Position numbers and translations under genes: made by a program. From NCBI GenBank assembly GCA_016841665.1, contig JAENYT010000007.1, forward strand, positions 1 to 64,000: 64,000 nt of DNA, written 5' to 3'. The stretch is from Methanobacteriota archaeon (GTDB lineage Archaea; Halobacteriota; Methanomicrobia; Methanomicrobiales; Methanomicrobiaceae). This document shows positions 20,396 through 29,572 of the stretch, piece by piece (within the stretch, counting starts at the first letter, position 1; every line of letters starts with the position of its first letter). The notes under the pieces were generated by a model. That model saw only the letters and a list, made by a program, of their open reading frames with translations. It did no database searches and had not been told where the DNA came from.

Positions 20396-21004
20396 ATGGA
20401 ATTATCTGCACAACAAATGGATGAACTTAAAGAACTGGGGAATATAGGGGCATCTCATGCCGCAAATTCGCTGTCCCAGATGTTGATGAGTCCGATCGAT
20501 ATGACAGTTCCCGAAGTGGTGCTCATCGATATTGCCGATATTGCAGACTATATCAGGGACGAAATCGCCGCCATCGTGATATTCGAGATTCAGGGCGAAC
20601 TGTCCCCCGGTGGCTACGTTGGCCTGTACATGCCGAGGGATTCTGCGATCCGGCTCACGAACACCATGCTCGGGTCGACCGATATGGACCGCGAATTCAA
20701 TGAGATGGACGAAAGTGCGCTCCTTGAAGTGGGCAATATCATGATATCGCAGTTTCTCGATGCGACCGCAACCCTGCTGGATATCGTGATGATCCCCTCT
20801 CCGCCCGACATTGCCATTGACATGGCCCATGCGGTGTTTGAAACCATCATCTCCCAGGTCGCCAGCGACATCAACAGCATCATCCTGTTCAAGACCGATC
20901 TCAGGAGCACCGAGCACGAAATCCAGGGCGCGATCATGCTGATGCCCGATTACACCACACTGAACGAGATCCTCACGCTGCTTGAACGAATGATACAAGG
21001 GTGA
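20396..21004 (+). CDS. cheC: Chemotaxis phosphatase CheC
   Basis: DELKELGNIGASHAANSLSQML and DESALLEVGNIMISQFLDA motifs. Confidence 0.93.
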   Translation: MELSAQQMDELKELGNIGASHAANSLSQMLMSPIDMTVPEVVLIDIADIADYIRDEIAAIVIFEIQGELSPGGYVGLYMPRDSAIRLTNTMLGSTDMDREFNEMDESALLEVGNIMISQFLDATATLLDIVMIPSPPDIAIDMAHAVFETIISQVASDINSIILFKTDLRSTEHEIQGAIMLMPDYTTLNEILTLLERMIQG

Positions 21005-21528
21005 CGCATCTGAACGTAAATAGCAGCAATCCACCACCAGCAGCACCTTCGCATCCCCCACAGCAGAGTGTCAACGTAGGAATCGGCGCCTATCATGTGG
21101 GAACCTTCCCGATGACCGCCATCGGTCTTGGTTCATGCATCGCCCTCATGCTCCACGACCCGAAACGTTCTATCGGTGCATGCGCGCATATCATGCTCCC
21201 CGAAAGCGGCGGAAAATGCGACCGGCCAGGGAAGTACGCGGATACGGCAGTCCCTCTGCTCGTCGAGGAGTTGATTGCGCTTGGGGGAGTGAAACGCTCT
21301 TTTGTCGCAAAAATCGTCGGAGGAGCGAGCATGTTTTCCAATTTCCAGGGTAAACTCAATATCGGCGAGCGCAATATCGAGGCGGTGCGGGCACACCTCC
21401 AAACGCACGGCATCCCGATCACGGCTGAAGATATCGGGGGAACGGTGGGAAGAACACTCCAGTATAACCCGCTGAATGGCGGAACCATTTCTGTGAAACG
21501 AGCGGATGGGTCGTGCAGCGAGCTCTAG
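21001..21528 (+). CDS. cheD: Chemoreceptor glutamine deamidase CheD
   Basis: TAIGLGSCIALMLHDPKRSIGACAHIMLPE. Confidence 0.94.
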   Translation: MTHLNVNSSNPPPAAPSHPPQQSVNVGIGAYHVGTFPMTAIGLGSCIALMLHDPKRSIGACAHIMLPESGGKCDRPGKYADTAVPLLVEELIALGGVKRSFVAKIVGGASMFSNFQGKLNIGERNIEAVRAHLQTHGIPITAEDIGGTVGRTLQYNPLNGGTISVKRADGSCSEL

Positions 21529-22703
21529 TCTGTCTACTTGGTGTTGTGCTTTTCCTGGTGGTGCCCGTATCCTCTTCCATCGTACTCTTCTCCCCCGGTT
21601 CTGATTCGCTCTCCTCTCTCGGCGTCAGGGACATCACCGACGGACCGGGGAATGCGGTGCTCCTTGCGACCGATAACGGGAGGTCGGTCTTCAACGGCAC
21701 ATGGCAGATCGTGCATGTCGACAGGAGTACGTACCGCAACGGCCCGTTGGGGGATTTTGTGACCGCCCTCGAATACGACCATTTCAGGCACCTCTGGATT
21801 GGATATTCAAACGGTCTCCAGATCCTTGAGGGATCCGCCTATACCACCATCAACGACCAGCAGCTGCTGAAAAATCTGGCAATCAACGACCTCCAGAGCA
21901 GGGGAAACGAGATGTGGGTTGCCACGGGCCATGCAGGGCTGCACCGGTATCGCGAGGGGACATGGACATGGTTTCAGCCGCACGGGGACAGCGGGCTTGG
22001 AAGCTATGAAATTCGCAGCATGGCGGTCGATTACGTGACCGGAGCCCTCTATTGCGCTGCAGATGACGGAGCCCTCTGGATCATGTCCGGGGATCAGGGG
22101 AACGATACGTTTGCGCGTGTTGAGGAGGCAGACATCTCTGGTGGTCTGGAATCGATCGTGAGCTGCCCGTTCGGCGGGATCGCGGGGTTCAATACCATGG
22201 AGATATACCACATCCATTCCGACGGCCAGGTGCAACAGATGGCGAATGCCTCAGATCTCGCCGGGTGTACGCCGCAGATCAATGACATCGCCTTCACGGA
22301 CGAAGGAACACTGGTGATCGGCACAAACTGCGGGCTCTTCTTCATGCAAAATGGCACGGCAACGCGCCGCCTTGCGCAGGAAGACGGCATCGGAAACCAG
22401 GTGATCAAACGCGTATATGTGGATAAAGCCGGCAGAATATGGTTTTTCAGCCAGGTGTATGCAGGGATCTACCTGCCGGAAGATGGCGACGACCCCATCA
22501 TCATCGCGCCACCTCCCGATACGCCCGTCCCCCTCCCTGAGGGAACCTGCTGCACTGCTACGCCTTCCATGGACGAAGCACCCCGCGATGTCCCGACCCA
22601 AGCGCGTGGTGGTGAGCTTCCCCCCTCCTCGCCGGCAACCATTCTCGATACGATTCGGTCGTTTATCGATGCAGTCCTCGGCATGTTCAGCGGCGCGGCA
22701 TAA
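21513..22703 (+). CDS. Secreted beta-propeller-like protein (two-component-regulator-propeller type), uncharacterised
   Basis: GTG start inside cheD; hydrophobic signal segment (ALVCLLGVVLFLVVPVSSS); repeated blades e.g. FRHLWIGYSNGLQILEG, NEMWVATGHAGLHRYREGTW, GALYCAADDGALWIMSG, GRIWFFSQVYAGIYL. Confidence 0.8.
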   Translation: MQRALVCLLGVVLFLVVPVSSSIVLFSPGSDSLSSLGVRDITDGPGNAVLLATDNGRSVFNGTWQIVHVDRSTYRNGPLGDFVTALEYDHFRHLWIGYSNGLQILEGSAYTTINDQQLLKNLAINDLQSRGNEMWVATGHAGLHRYREGTWTWFQPHGDSGLGSYEIRSMAVDYVTGALYCAADDGALWIMSGDQGNDTFARVEEADISGGLESIVSCPFGGIAGFNTMEIYHIHSDGQVQQMANASDLAGCTPQINDIAFTDEGTLVIGTNCGLFFMQNGTATRRLAQEDGIGNQVIKRVYVDKAGRIWFFSQVYAGIYLPEDGDDPIIIAPPPDTPVPLPEGTCCTATPSMDEAPRDVPTQARGGELPPSSPATILDTIRSFIDAVLGMFSGAA

Positions 22704-22815
22704 CGCAATCGTGCAGGGTATCCGTTGCATGACGGCGCACCAGTTGCAACAACCACAGAACTCAGGCTTGGGGAGAACGGGAGAGGGGATAGGATGGGGT
22801 AGTGAGGCGGCCGGT

Positions 22816-24009
22816 TCACTCTTTTTCACGGATCAATTCCATTGCGTAGGCATCGATGGAATCGAAAAAGGCTTTTTTTGCTTTTCGTGCGTGCTCTTCG
22901 TCTCCCGAGAGGATTTCCCTGGCGAGGTATTCTAGCGGGACAAGATAGTAGACGAATGATTTAAAACGCCCCTTCATTTCCTTTAATTGCGCCATGGACT
23001 CCATTTTTTCATTTTTCATCACGAAAAAGCCGAAATCAAGGAGATGAATGAGGTGAAGCGGCATATCCTTTTCAAGTGCCAGATCCCGGTAGGTGGTATA
23101 TGAAGACGTGCTCCCGGAGAGCAGCGAGAGCTTGATCCCGTAATACACCGGCTCGACCATATCGGGATACTGCTGCCGCATCTGCTTTACCACCCCGGCT
23201 GCACCGACCCCGTCCCGGTCCTCGAGCTTGAGGGAAAAATGCTCTCGCAGGAAAACCATGTCATTGAAAAACCTCTCCGTCGCAAAATTGAGCAATTTTC
23301 TGCGCATATCCTCATTGCGGTCTTTTTTTGCTTTTTCCAGCCCGACCATGGCAAACCAGCGCTCGTTAGGAAGCCATTCCAGGGAGCGTGCGATCATCAG
23401 CCAGAACGCTTCCTTCATCAGCGGGCTGTCCCTGATATCCAGCTGCCGGAGGCGGAAGATGGGCGGCTTCACCCGGGCGAGATCGAGCAGCTGTTCACGG
23501 GCATAGAGTTCCATCTCGCTCGGGGGGCGTTTGCCCCCCGCTGCAGTGACCGTCGGTTCCTGCCGGGAAAGCTGGTAGTAGCAGTAGGCGATATAAAACC
23601 CGATGCGAGCGTCGTATTTCCAGTAATTGCTCAAATAGCTGATGGAATCACGGTATTTTCCGACGGTCATCAGTTTCAGGCCGGCAAGAATATTGAGGCT
23701 TGCTTTCCCGCCTTTTTTCCGTTTCCAGCGGTTTGCATTGTCATTGAGGCGCTCGATGAATTCGATGTCCGATGCCTTCGGGCTGGCCTCCAGTACGCGG
23801 TAGGCAATATCATCGATATAGTCATCATAGGCTGCATCATCAAGATCAGGAAACGAGTGATCCAGCGCGGAGATGACGTGGCCGAAGAACACAGGTAGAT
23901 TGGAATCGATTTTGGCGATATTCTTCTCGATGTACACCGAAAAGTCTTTTTTCATGACATCGAGTTTTTCGTACCTGATGGCGTCCTTTAATTTTTCACC
24001 CCTGACCAT
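22816..24009 (-). CDS. Uncharacterised alpha-helical (possibly TPR-like) protein
   Basis: 397 aa uninterrupted ORF with helical-repeat-like segments (GLKLMTVGKYRDSISYLSNYWKYDARIGFYIAYCYYQL). Confidence 0.7.
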   Translation of the reverse strand: MVRGEKLKDAIRYEKLDVMKKDFSVYIEKNIAKIDSNLPVFFGHVISALDHSFPDLDDAAYDDYIDDIAYRVLEASPKASDIEFIERLNDNANRWKRKKGGKASLNILAGLKLMTVGKYRDSISYLSNYWKYDARIGFYIAYCYYQLSRQEPTVTAAGGKRPPSEMELYAREQLLDLARVKPPIFRLRQLDIRDSPLMKEAFWLMIARSLEWLPNERWFAMVGLEKAKKDRNEDMRRKLLNFATERFFNDMVFLREHFSLKLEDRDGVGAAGVVKQMRQQYPDMVEPVYYGIKLSLLSGSTSSYTTYRDLALEKDMPLHLIHLLDFGFFVMKNEKMESMAQLKEMKGRFKSFVYYLVPLEYLAREILSGDEEHARKAKKAFFDSIDAYAMELIREKE

Positions 24010-24303
24010 AGCTCACCACGATTTCGCACACTTGATGCTGGTCGACCTCTCGGTACCGGGACGCGTGGCCCGGCATGCTGCCCCTGACCCTGTTGCATGC
24101 ACCCGATGCAGGACACCGGAAAAACCCGGGGCATATGCGATGATTTCCAAAACCCAGCATATTCTTTTGTCATGCGAAAATAATTAACTATTTTTATTCT
24201 GCATGCGTGTTCACGCGGCAAACCCGCGCCGGATGGTGCATAGACGAGAAGAGAAAGGCAGAATATGCTGTGGTGTGCGGGGTGTCCGATATCCCGCCGT
24301 GCA

Positions 24304-26076
24304 TTATTTCTTGGACACTTCCGCGTAGTAATACTCGCCGATGGAGCGCTGTTCCCGATCAAGAAAGGATCCGGGTTTGTTGATGCGCGGGCGTCCGGAT
24401 TTGTCCCGCCTGAACGTCACCTGGAGCTCTTTGAGGAAATGGTTCATTCCCTCCTTCATATCGAAGGGGCCGCGTGCCTCGCCGTGCACCCCCGGTTCTC
24501 CGTCGAATACCAGCATCCGTTCGCTGATCATGTCGATCAGGTAGATGTCGTGGTCGATCACAAGGATGCCTGAATCGTTGCCCTCTGCAAATCTCCTCAA
24601 TATACGTGCGAGCTTCACACGCTGCTCGACGTCGAGGTGGGCGCTCGGCTCGTCGAGGATGTAGAGATCCGCGTCCTGGCTCAGGCAGAGTGCGATGGCC
24701 ACCCGCTGCAGTTCTCCGCCGCTCAGGGTGTCCACGCTCGATTGAAGGATGGGGGTGAGGGAGAGCGGTTCGAGAATTTCGTGCTGGTAGAAGGAGCTGT
24801 CGAACCGGTTCGTGGCCTGCCGGAGAATCATCTCGACCGGATCCGAGGAACCTGGCTTGATATACTGGGGTTTGTAGGCAATTTTGAGGGTTTCTTCCAT
24901 GTTCCCCTCGTCCGGCTCTTCCGCACCGGCGAGCAGTTTTGCAAACGTACTCTTTCCGATACCGTTGGCGCCGACGACGCCGAGCACCTCGCCGCACCTG
25001 ATATCCCCTCCCTCTACGTTGAGGGAAAATCCCCCGTAGGATTTTTTCATCGCCGGGAATTCGAGAAGCACCTCGCGGGTGACGTCTCTCGTATGGGCAC
25101 GTTCTTCGAACACCACCTCATATTCACGGAACCGGACGTTCTCCTCGTGGAGGAAGCCTTCCAGGTACTGGTTGATCCCGACACGTACCCCTTTCGGACG
25201 GGTGAGAATACCGAACACCGCCGGTTTTCCGTAGCCGATGTGCACCATATCCGCAAGCATATCCAGGATGGCGAGATCGTGCTCGACGATGATGACGGGG
25301 CGGTCTTTGGCCAGTTCCCGGATGAGCTTTGCTACGGTCATTCTCTGGTATATATCGAGGTACGGGGTGATTTCGTCAAGGAAATAGAAATCGGCATCCC
25401 GTGAAAGACAGGCGGCGATGGATACCCGCTGCAGTTCGCCCCCGCTCAGTGCACTGATGGGGCGTGTCAGAAGGGAGCGCAGCCCGAGTTCGTCGAGATA
25501 TTCATCGAGCTTTCCCCGTTCATCGGTTGATGCGAGCAGCTCGTCGACATTGCCTTTGAAGACTTTCGGGATATAGTCGATGTACTGCGGTTTGAGTGCC
25601 GTCCTGACCTTTCCCTCGGAGACCATCTGGAGATAATCGAAGAGCTCGGTTCCGGTGTAGGCCCTGAGAATCCCCTGCCACGAAGGCTCCTCATCGAACC
25701 TCCCCTGGTTGGGAATCAGCTGCCCGCCCAGGATCTTCACCGCCGTACTCTTCCCGATACCGTTCGCACCCAGAATGCCGATTACCTTCCCTTCCAGGGG
25801 AATCGCCATGCCGTAGAGGGCAAACCCGTTTTGCCCATAGCGGTGGGTGGGATGTTCCAGCTCTTCAGGAAGAGTGACGATATCGATGGCCTCGAAGGGG
25901 CATTTTTTCACGCATATGCCGCATCCAACACAGAGCTCCTCCGAGATGGCCGCCTTGCCATCCTCTCCGATAACCACCGTCTCGTCCCCTGTCCGGACCC
26001 GCGGGCAATAGAGAATACATTCGGTGCCGCATTTTTTAGGGTGGCACCTATCCTTATGAACAACGGCGATGCGCAT
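24304..26076 (-). CDS. Ribosome recycling ATPase ABCE1/Rli1
   Basis: N-terminal Fe-S (CHPKKCGTECILYCP; CVGCGICVKKCPFEAI) and two ABC domains (GANGIGKSTAVKIL, GANGIGKSTFAKLL, LSGGELQRVSIA, LSGGELQRVAIA). Confidence 0.96.
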   Translation of the reverse strand: MRIAVVHKDRCHPKKCGTECILYCPRVRTGDETVVIGEDGKAAISEELCVGCGICVKKCPFEAIDIVTLPEELEHPTHRYGQNGFALYGMAIPLEGKVIGILGANGIGKSTAVKILGGQLIPNQGRFDEEPSWQGILRAYTGTELFDYLQMVSEGKVRTALKPQYIDYIPKVFKGNVDELLASTDERGKLDEYLDELGLRSLLTRPISALSGGELQRVSIAACLSRDADFYFLDEITPYLDIYQRMTVAKLIRELAKDRPVIIVEHDLAILDMLADMVHIGYGKPAVFGILTRPKGVRVGINQYLEGFLHEENVRFREYEVVFEERAHTRDVTREVLLEFPAMKKSYGGFSLNVEGGDIRCGEVLGVVGANGIGKSTFAKLLAGAEEPDEGNMEETLKIAYKPQYIKPGSSDPVEMILRQATNRFDSSFYQHEILEPLSLTPILQSSVDTLSGGELQRVAIALCLSQDADLYILDEPSAHLDVEQRVKLARILRRFAEGNDSGILVIDHDIYLIDMISERMLVFDGEPGVHGEARGPFDMKEGMNHFLKELQVTFRRDKSGRPRINKPGSFLDREQRSIGEYYYAEVSKK

Positions 26077-26082
26077 GGTATA

Positions 26083-26454
26083 TCACTGCGGAAAAATGGT
26101 GCTGGTGAGGAGAAGCGTCCAGGAGATAAACCACAGGGCAAAGGTCATGAACGCCTGGTAAAACCAGTCCTTTCCGCCAAGGGACGTGTAGTCGATTCTG
26201 GCGATCATGAACACGTGCCGCTGAAAGACGATCCCTGCAAGGAGAATAAGCAAGCCGATGATTGCATTGGGTTGTGAACCTGTGGCGGCATCTACCTGGC
26301 CGGCAAAGAAGAATGATGCGATTCCTGCAAGAATTCCCATCATACAGGCGATAGCTGTCCGGAGGATGCGCACATTGTGCGCTGCCTTCTTGTCAACCTG
26401 CGCGGACGCCCCAGCGCTCTCCACAACCGCCTCTTTCGGGTTCTCGTTACTCAT
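26083..26454 (-). CDS. EMC6-like small membrane protein
   Basis: MSNENPKEA... with three hydrophobic segments; ORF track start at 26616 is too long and would overlap the opposing RqcH start. Confidence 0.55.
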   Translation of the reverse strand: MSNENPKEAVVESAGASAQVDKKAAHNVRILRTAIACMMGILAGIASFFFAGQVDAATGSQPNAIIGLLILLAGIVFQRHVFMIARIDYTSLGGKDWFYQAFMTFALWFISWTLLLTSTIFPQ

Positions 26455-26510
26455 CTGGACACCAGTGCAGTATTTTTTAGTGCTCAGACCATATGTAATT
26501 TGGTATATCA

Positions 26511-28406
26511 ATGGCGACACTGCAGGGAATGAGCGGGATCGATGTGCGGTGCATGATCTCCGAGCTGGGATCACACCTCCCGCTCTGGGTAGGGAAAATC
26601 TACCAGTATGATCCAAGGATCCTCGGGTTCCGGTTGAACGGGGAGGAAAAGACCAGACATCATTTTATTATTGAATCAGGCCGGCGTGCGCACCTTACAG
26701 AACACCTCCCTCCCGCACCCCCCAACCCGTCGGGATTCTCGATGCTGCTGAGGAAGTATCTTCTCGGGGGAAAAATCCTTGCTATCAGACAGCACGGGCT
26801 CGAGAGGATCTTTGAATTTGTCGTGGGTAAACGCGATACCACCTACCACCTCGTGGTCGAACTCTTCGATGAAGGAAATATCGTGCTCTGCGATGAAGAA
26901 TACCGGATCATCAAGCCCCTCTGGCACCACCGGTTCCGCACCCGGGAGGTAGTGCCGGGAGCGATATACACCTTTTCCGGCCCGCAGTCTGCAGATCGAT
27001 CAATTGAGGAGATCGCCGAGGTGCTGAACGAATCGGACCGGGATCTCGTCAGGACCCTTGCGACGTCGCTTTTTCTCGGGGGATCGTACGCGGAAGAGGT
27101 GTGCCGGATTGCCGGAATCGACAAGGAGACGCCCGCATCTGCAGCGGACCCGGACAGGGTGCAAAGAGCCTACCAGCAGCTGCTTGCACTGGCTGAGGGC
27201 GGGGGAAAGGCGATCGCCGGCGCATCGGGGGCCTGGGTCGTGCAGGAAGACTACGAAGCAGACGGAGAGGTATTTTCCCGCTTCAACGATGCACTGGACG
27301 CCTTCTATCCGCGCGTCGAGGGAAGGTTTGAGGAGGAAGCAAAACCCCGGCTCACCCGGGAAGAGCTGATACGAAGACAGCAGCTGGATGCGATTGCAAA
27401 ATTTGAAAAGCGAATCGAACGCCTCGAGAAATCAGTCGAAGCAATCTACGGCAACTATGCGCTGGTCAACGACATCATCAACACCCTCGATCAGGCGAGC
27501 AGGGAGCGTTCCTGGCAGGACATCGAAACGGTTCTCAAACAGAGCGATAATCCGGTTGCAAAGGCGATCAGGGCAATCCATCCTGCAGAAGCGGCGGTGG
27601 AAGTCGATCTCGAGGTGCCGGTGAAGATTTACGTACACGAACCCCTCGAGGCGAATGTGGGACGGTACTACGACCAGATAAAAAAGTTCAAGCGGAAGCG
27701 GGAAGGTGCCCTTCGCGCCATGGAGCGGCCATTCAAAGCAGAGCCCTCGAAAAAGAAGGAGTACGCATTTTTAAAGCCGCGCTGGTACCACAGGTTCCGC
27801 TGGTGCTATACCAGCGACGGCGTGCTGTTGCTCGGCGGGCGCGATGCGTCACAGAACGAGGATCTCGTCAAGCGATACCTGGAGGGAGGGGACACGTTCC
27901 TCCACGCGGATGTGCACGGGGCAGGTGTCGTCCTGGTCAAGGGTGAAACCGAACACATGGACGAAGCGGCTCAATTCGCGGCATCGTATTCGAATGCATG
28001 GAAATCCGGGCATTTTTCTGCCGACGTGTATGCCGCACGCCCGGACCAGGTAAGCAAAACACCTGAAGCCGGGGAATATGTGAGCAGGGGTTCGTTTATC
28101 ATCCGGGGAGAACGGAGATATTTCCGCAATGTGCCGCTGGGCGTGGCCATCGGCATCCAGGTCGAGCCCTCTGTTGCCGTGATCGGCGGCCCGGTGAGCG
28201 CGGTAGCGGGAAAAGCAAAGGTATGGGTCGTGCTCGCCCCCGGTCAGTACAGCCCGAACGACACGGCAAAAAAGGTGCTCCGCACCCTCAGGCAGAGCCT
28301 TGGGGAGGACGAGGTCAGCGGGTTGAAGCGCGCGCTGAATACTGAACAGGTCGCCGCCTTTGTGCCCCCGGGCGGATCAGATATCGTGGAGACGCATGAA
28401 GGCTGA
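26511..28406 (+). CDS. rqcH: Ribosome rescue protein RqcH (NEMF/Rqc2 homologue, NFACT family)
   Basis: 631 aa; NFACT-N start (MSGIDVRCMISELGSHL), coiled coil, C-terminal NFACT-R (KPRWYHRFRWCYTSDGVLLLGGRDASQNEDLVKRYL...DTFLHADVHGAGVVLVK). Confidence 0.93.
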   Translation: MATLQGMSGIDVRCMISELGSHLPLWVGKIYQYDPRILGFRLNGEEKTRHHFIIESGRRAHLTEHLPPAPPNPSGFSMLLRKYLLGGKILAIRQHGLERIFEFVVGKRDTTYHLVVELFDEGNIVLCDEEYRIIKPLWHHRFRTREVVPGAIYTFSGPQSADRSIEEIAEVLNESDRDLVRTLATSLFLGGSYAEEVCRIAGIDKETPASAADPDRVQRAYQQLLALAEGGGKAIAGASGAWVVQEDYEADGEVFSRFNDALDAFYPRVEGRFEEEAKPRLTREELIRRQQLDAIAKFEKRIERLEKSVEAIYGNYALVNDIINTLDQASRERSWQDIETVLKQSDNPVAKAIRAIHPAEAAVEVDLEVPVKIYVHEPLEANVGRYYDQIKKFKRKREGALRAMERPFKAEPSKKKEYAFLKPRWYHRFRWCYTSDGVLLLGGRDASQNEDLVKRYLEGGDTFLHADVHGAGVVLVKGETEHMDEAAQFAASYSNAWKSGHFSADVYAARPDQVSKTPEAGEYVSRGSFIIRGERRYFRNVPLGVAIGIQVEPSVAVIGGPVSAVAGKAKVWVVLAPGQYSPNDTAKKVLRTLRQSLGEDEVSGLKRALNTEQVAAFVPPGGSDIVETHEG

Positions 28407-29421
28407 ATTCGGTGAATTAAAGAGAAATTACGGGGAAATCAGGCTTTTCCCTGAATCGCTCGACGATCTCTGGCACATGAAGCACCTGGTCAGGTCCGGC
28501 GACCTGGTCTTTGCGACCACCTTCAGGAGCATGGATTCGGTCTCGGATAAACTGCGCCCGGAAAAATCAGAAAAAAAGCCGGTGAGACTCGGGATACGCG
28601 TTCAGAAGGTTGAATTCCACCATCATGCCAACCGCCTCCGCATCAGCGGGACGATCGAACACGGGGTCGATGAAGGGTTCCACCATACCCTCAACGTGGA
28701 GTCCGGATACGAGATTTCCGTGATTAAAACCTGGAAATCCACCGACCTCGATCGCATCGACCGTGCGGTGAAGGCCTCGTCGGCCGGGGTGACACACGTG
28801 GTCTCCATCGAGGAAGGCGAGGCGCAGATCTTTCGCATGCGGCAGTTTGGTCCCGAACAGGTGAGGACCATCACCGTCGGCAGCGCCAAGCGCGAGGGGA
28901 TCGACGGGAGGGGGATGTTTTTTGCCGAGGTCGCGTCCTCCCTTGCGGATATCAGCGGCCCGGTGGTTATCGCCGGACCGGGGTTCGTGAAAGATGATTT
29001 TATGGGATACCTGCGTTCTCACGCCCCCGATCTGGCTTCACGGTGCATTCTTTCGGAAACGAGGAGGGTGGGGCACGGAGCGGTGCAGGAGGTCATCGGG
29101 CAGGGTGTGCTCGACAGGATCACAGAGGATGTGCAGCTCGCCCGTGAAGTGCGGCTGATGGAAGAGCTGCTCAGGCGCATCGGGACCGGCGGCGCCGCCG
29201 CATACGGGGTTGAGGAGGTGCGAAAAGCCATCGACTTCGGGGCGGTCGACGAGGTCATGGTGTGCGACGAGATGATGCTCGATGCCGAGGTGGAAAACCT
29301 TCTCGAGCGGGCAGAGCAGATGCGGGCGACGATCGTCGTCTTTTCCACAGTGTTTGAACCCGGCGAACAGCTCATGTCGCTCGGGGGCATTGCGGCGCTG
29401 TTGCGGTTCCCGATTCAATAA
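28396..29421 (+). CDS. pelA: mRNA surveillance protein Pelota (Dom34)
   Basis: MKAEFGELKRNYGEIRLFPESLDDLWHMKHLVRSGDLV; eRF1-like domains; start overlaps rqcH stop. Confidence 0.95.
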   Translation: MKAEFGELKRNYGEIRLFPESLDDLWHMKHLVRSGDLVFATTFRSMDSVSDKLRPEKSEKKPVRLGIRVQKVEFHHHANRLRISGTIEHGVDEGFHHTLNVESGYEISVIKTWKSTDLDRIDRAVKASSAGVTHVVSIEEGEAQIFRMRQFGPEQVRTITVGSAKREGIDGRGMFFAEVASSLADISGPVVIAGPGFVKDDFMGYLRSHAPDLASRCILSETRRVGHGAVQEVIGQGVLDRITEDVQLAREVRLMEELLRRIGTGGAAAYGVEEVRKAIDFGAVDEVMVCDEMMLDAEVENLLERAEQMRATIVVFSTVFEPGEQLMSLGGIAALLRFPIQ

Positions 29422-29572
29422 TCCTCCGCTGCACCCGGGGATGAACACAGGGACTATCGTATACGGACCCGCGCGCGGCGTCGACCGTACATACGGATTT
29501 CCGGCAGGTGCGCGGTATCGGTACCAACATCCGAACACGTACCCGCGAACCGGAAATGAAAAAGAGAAAAAA

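Noticed and set aside
24010-24303. Possible tRNA or other structured RNA in the ABCE1/helical-protein intergenic gap
   Set aside because: No cloverleaf, T-loop GTTCRA or conserved RNA motif seen; only the isolated inverted repeat reported separately.
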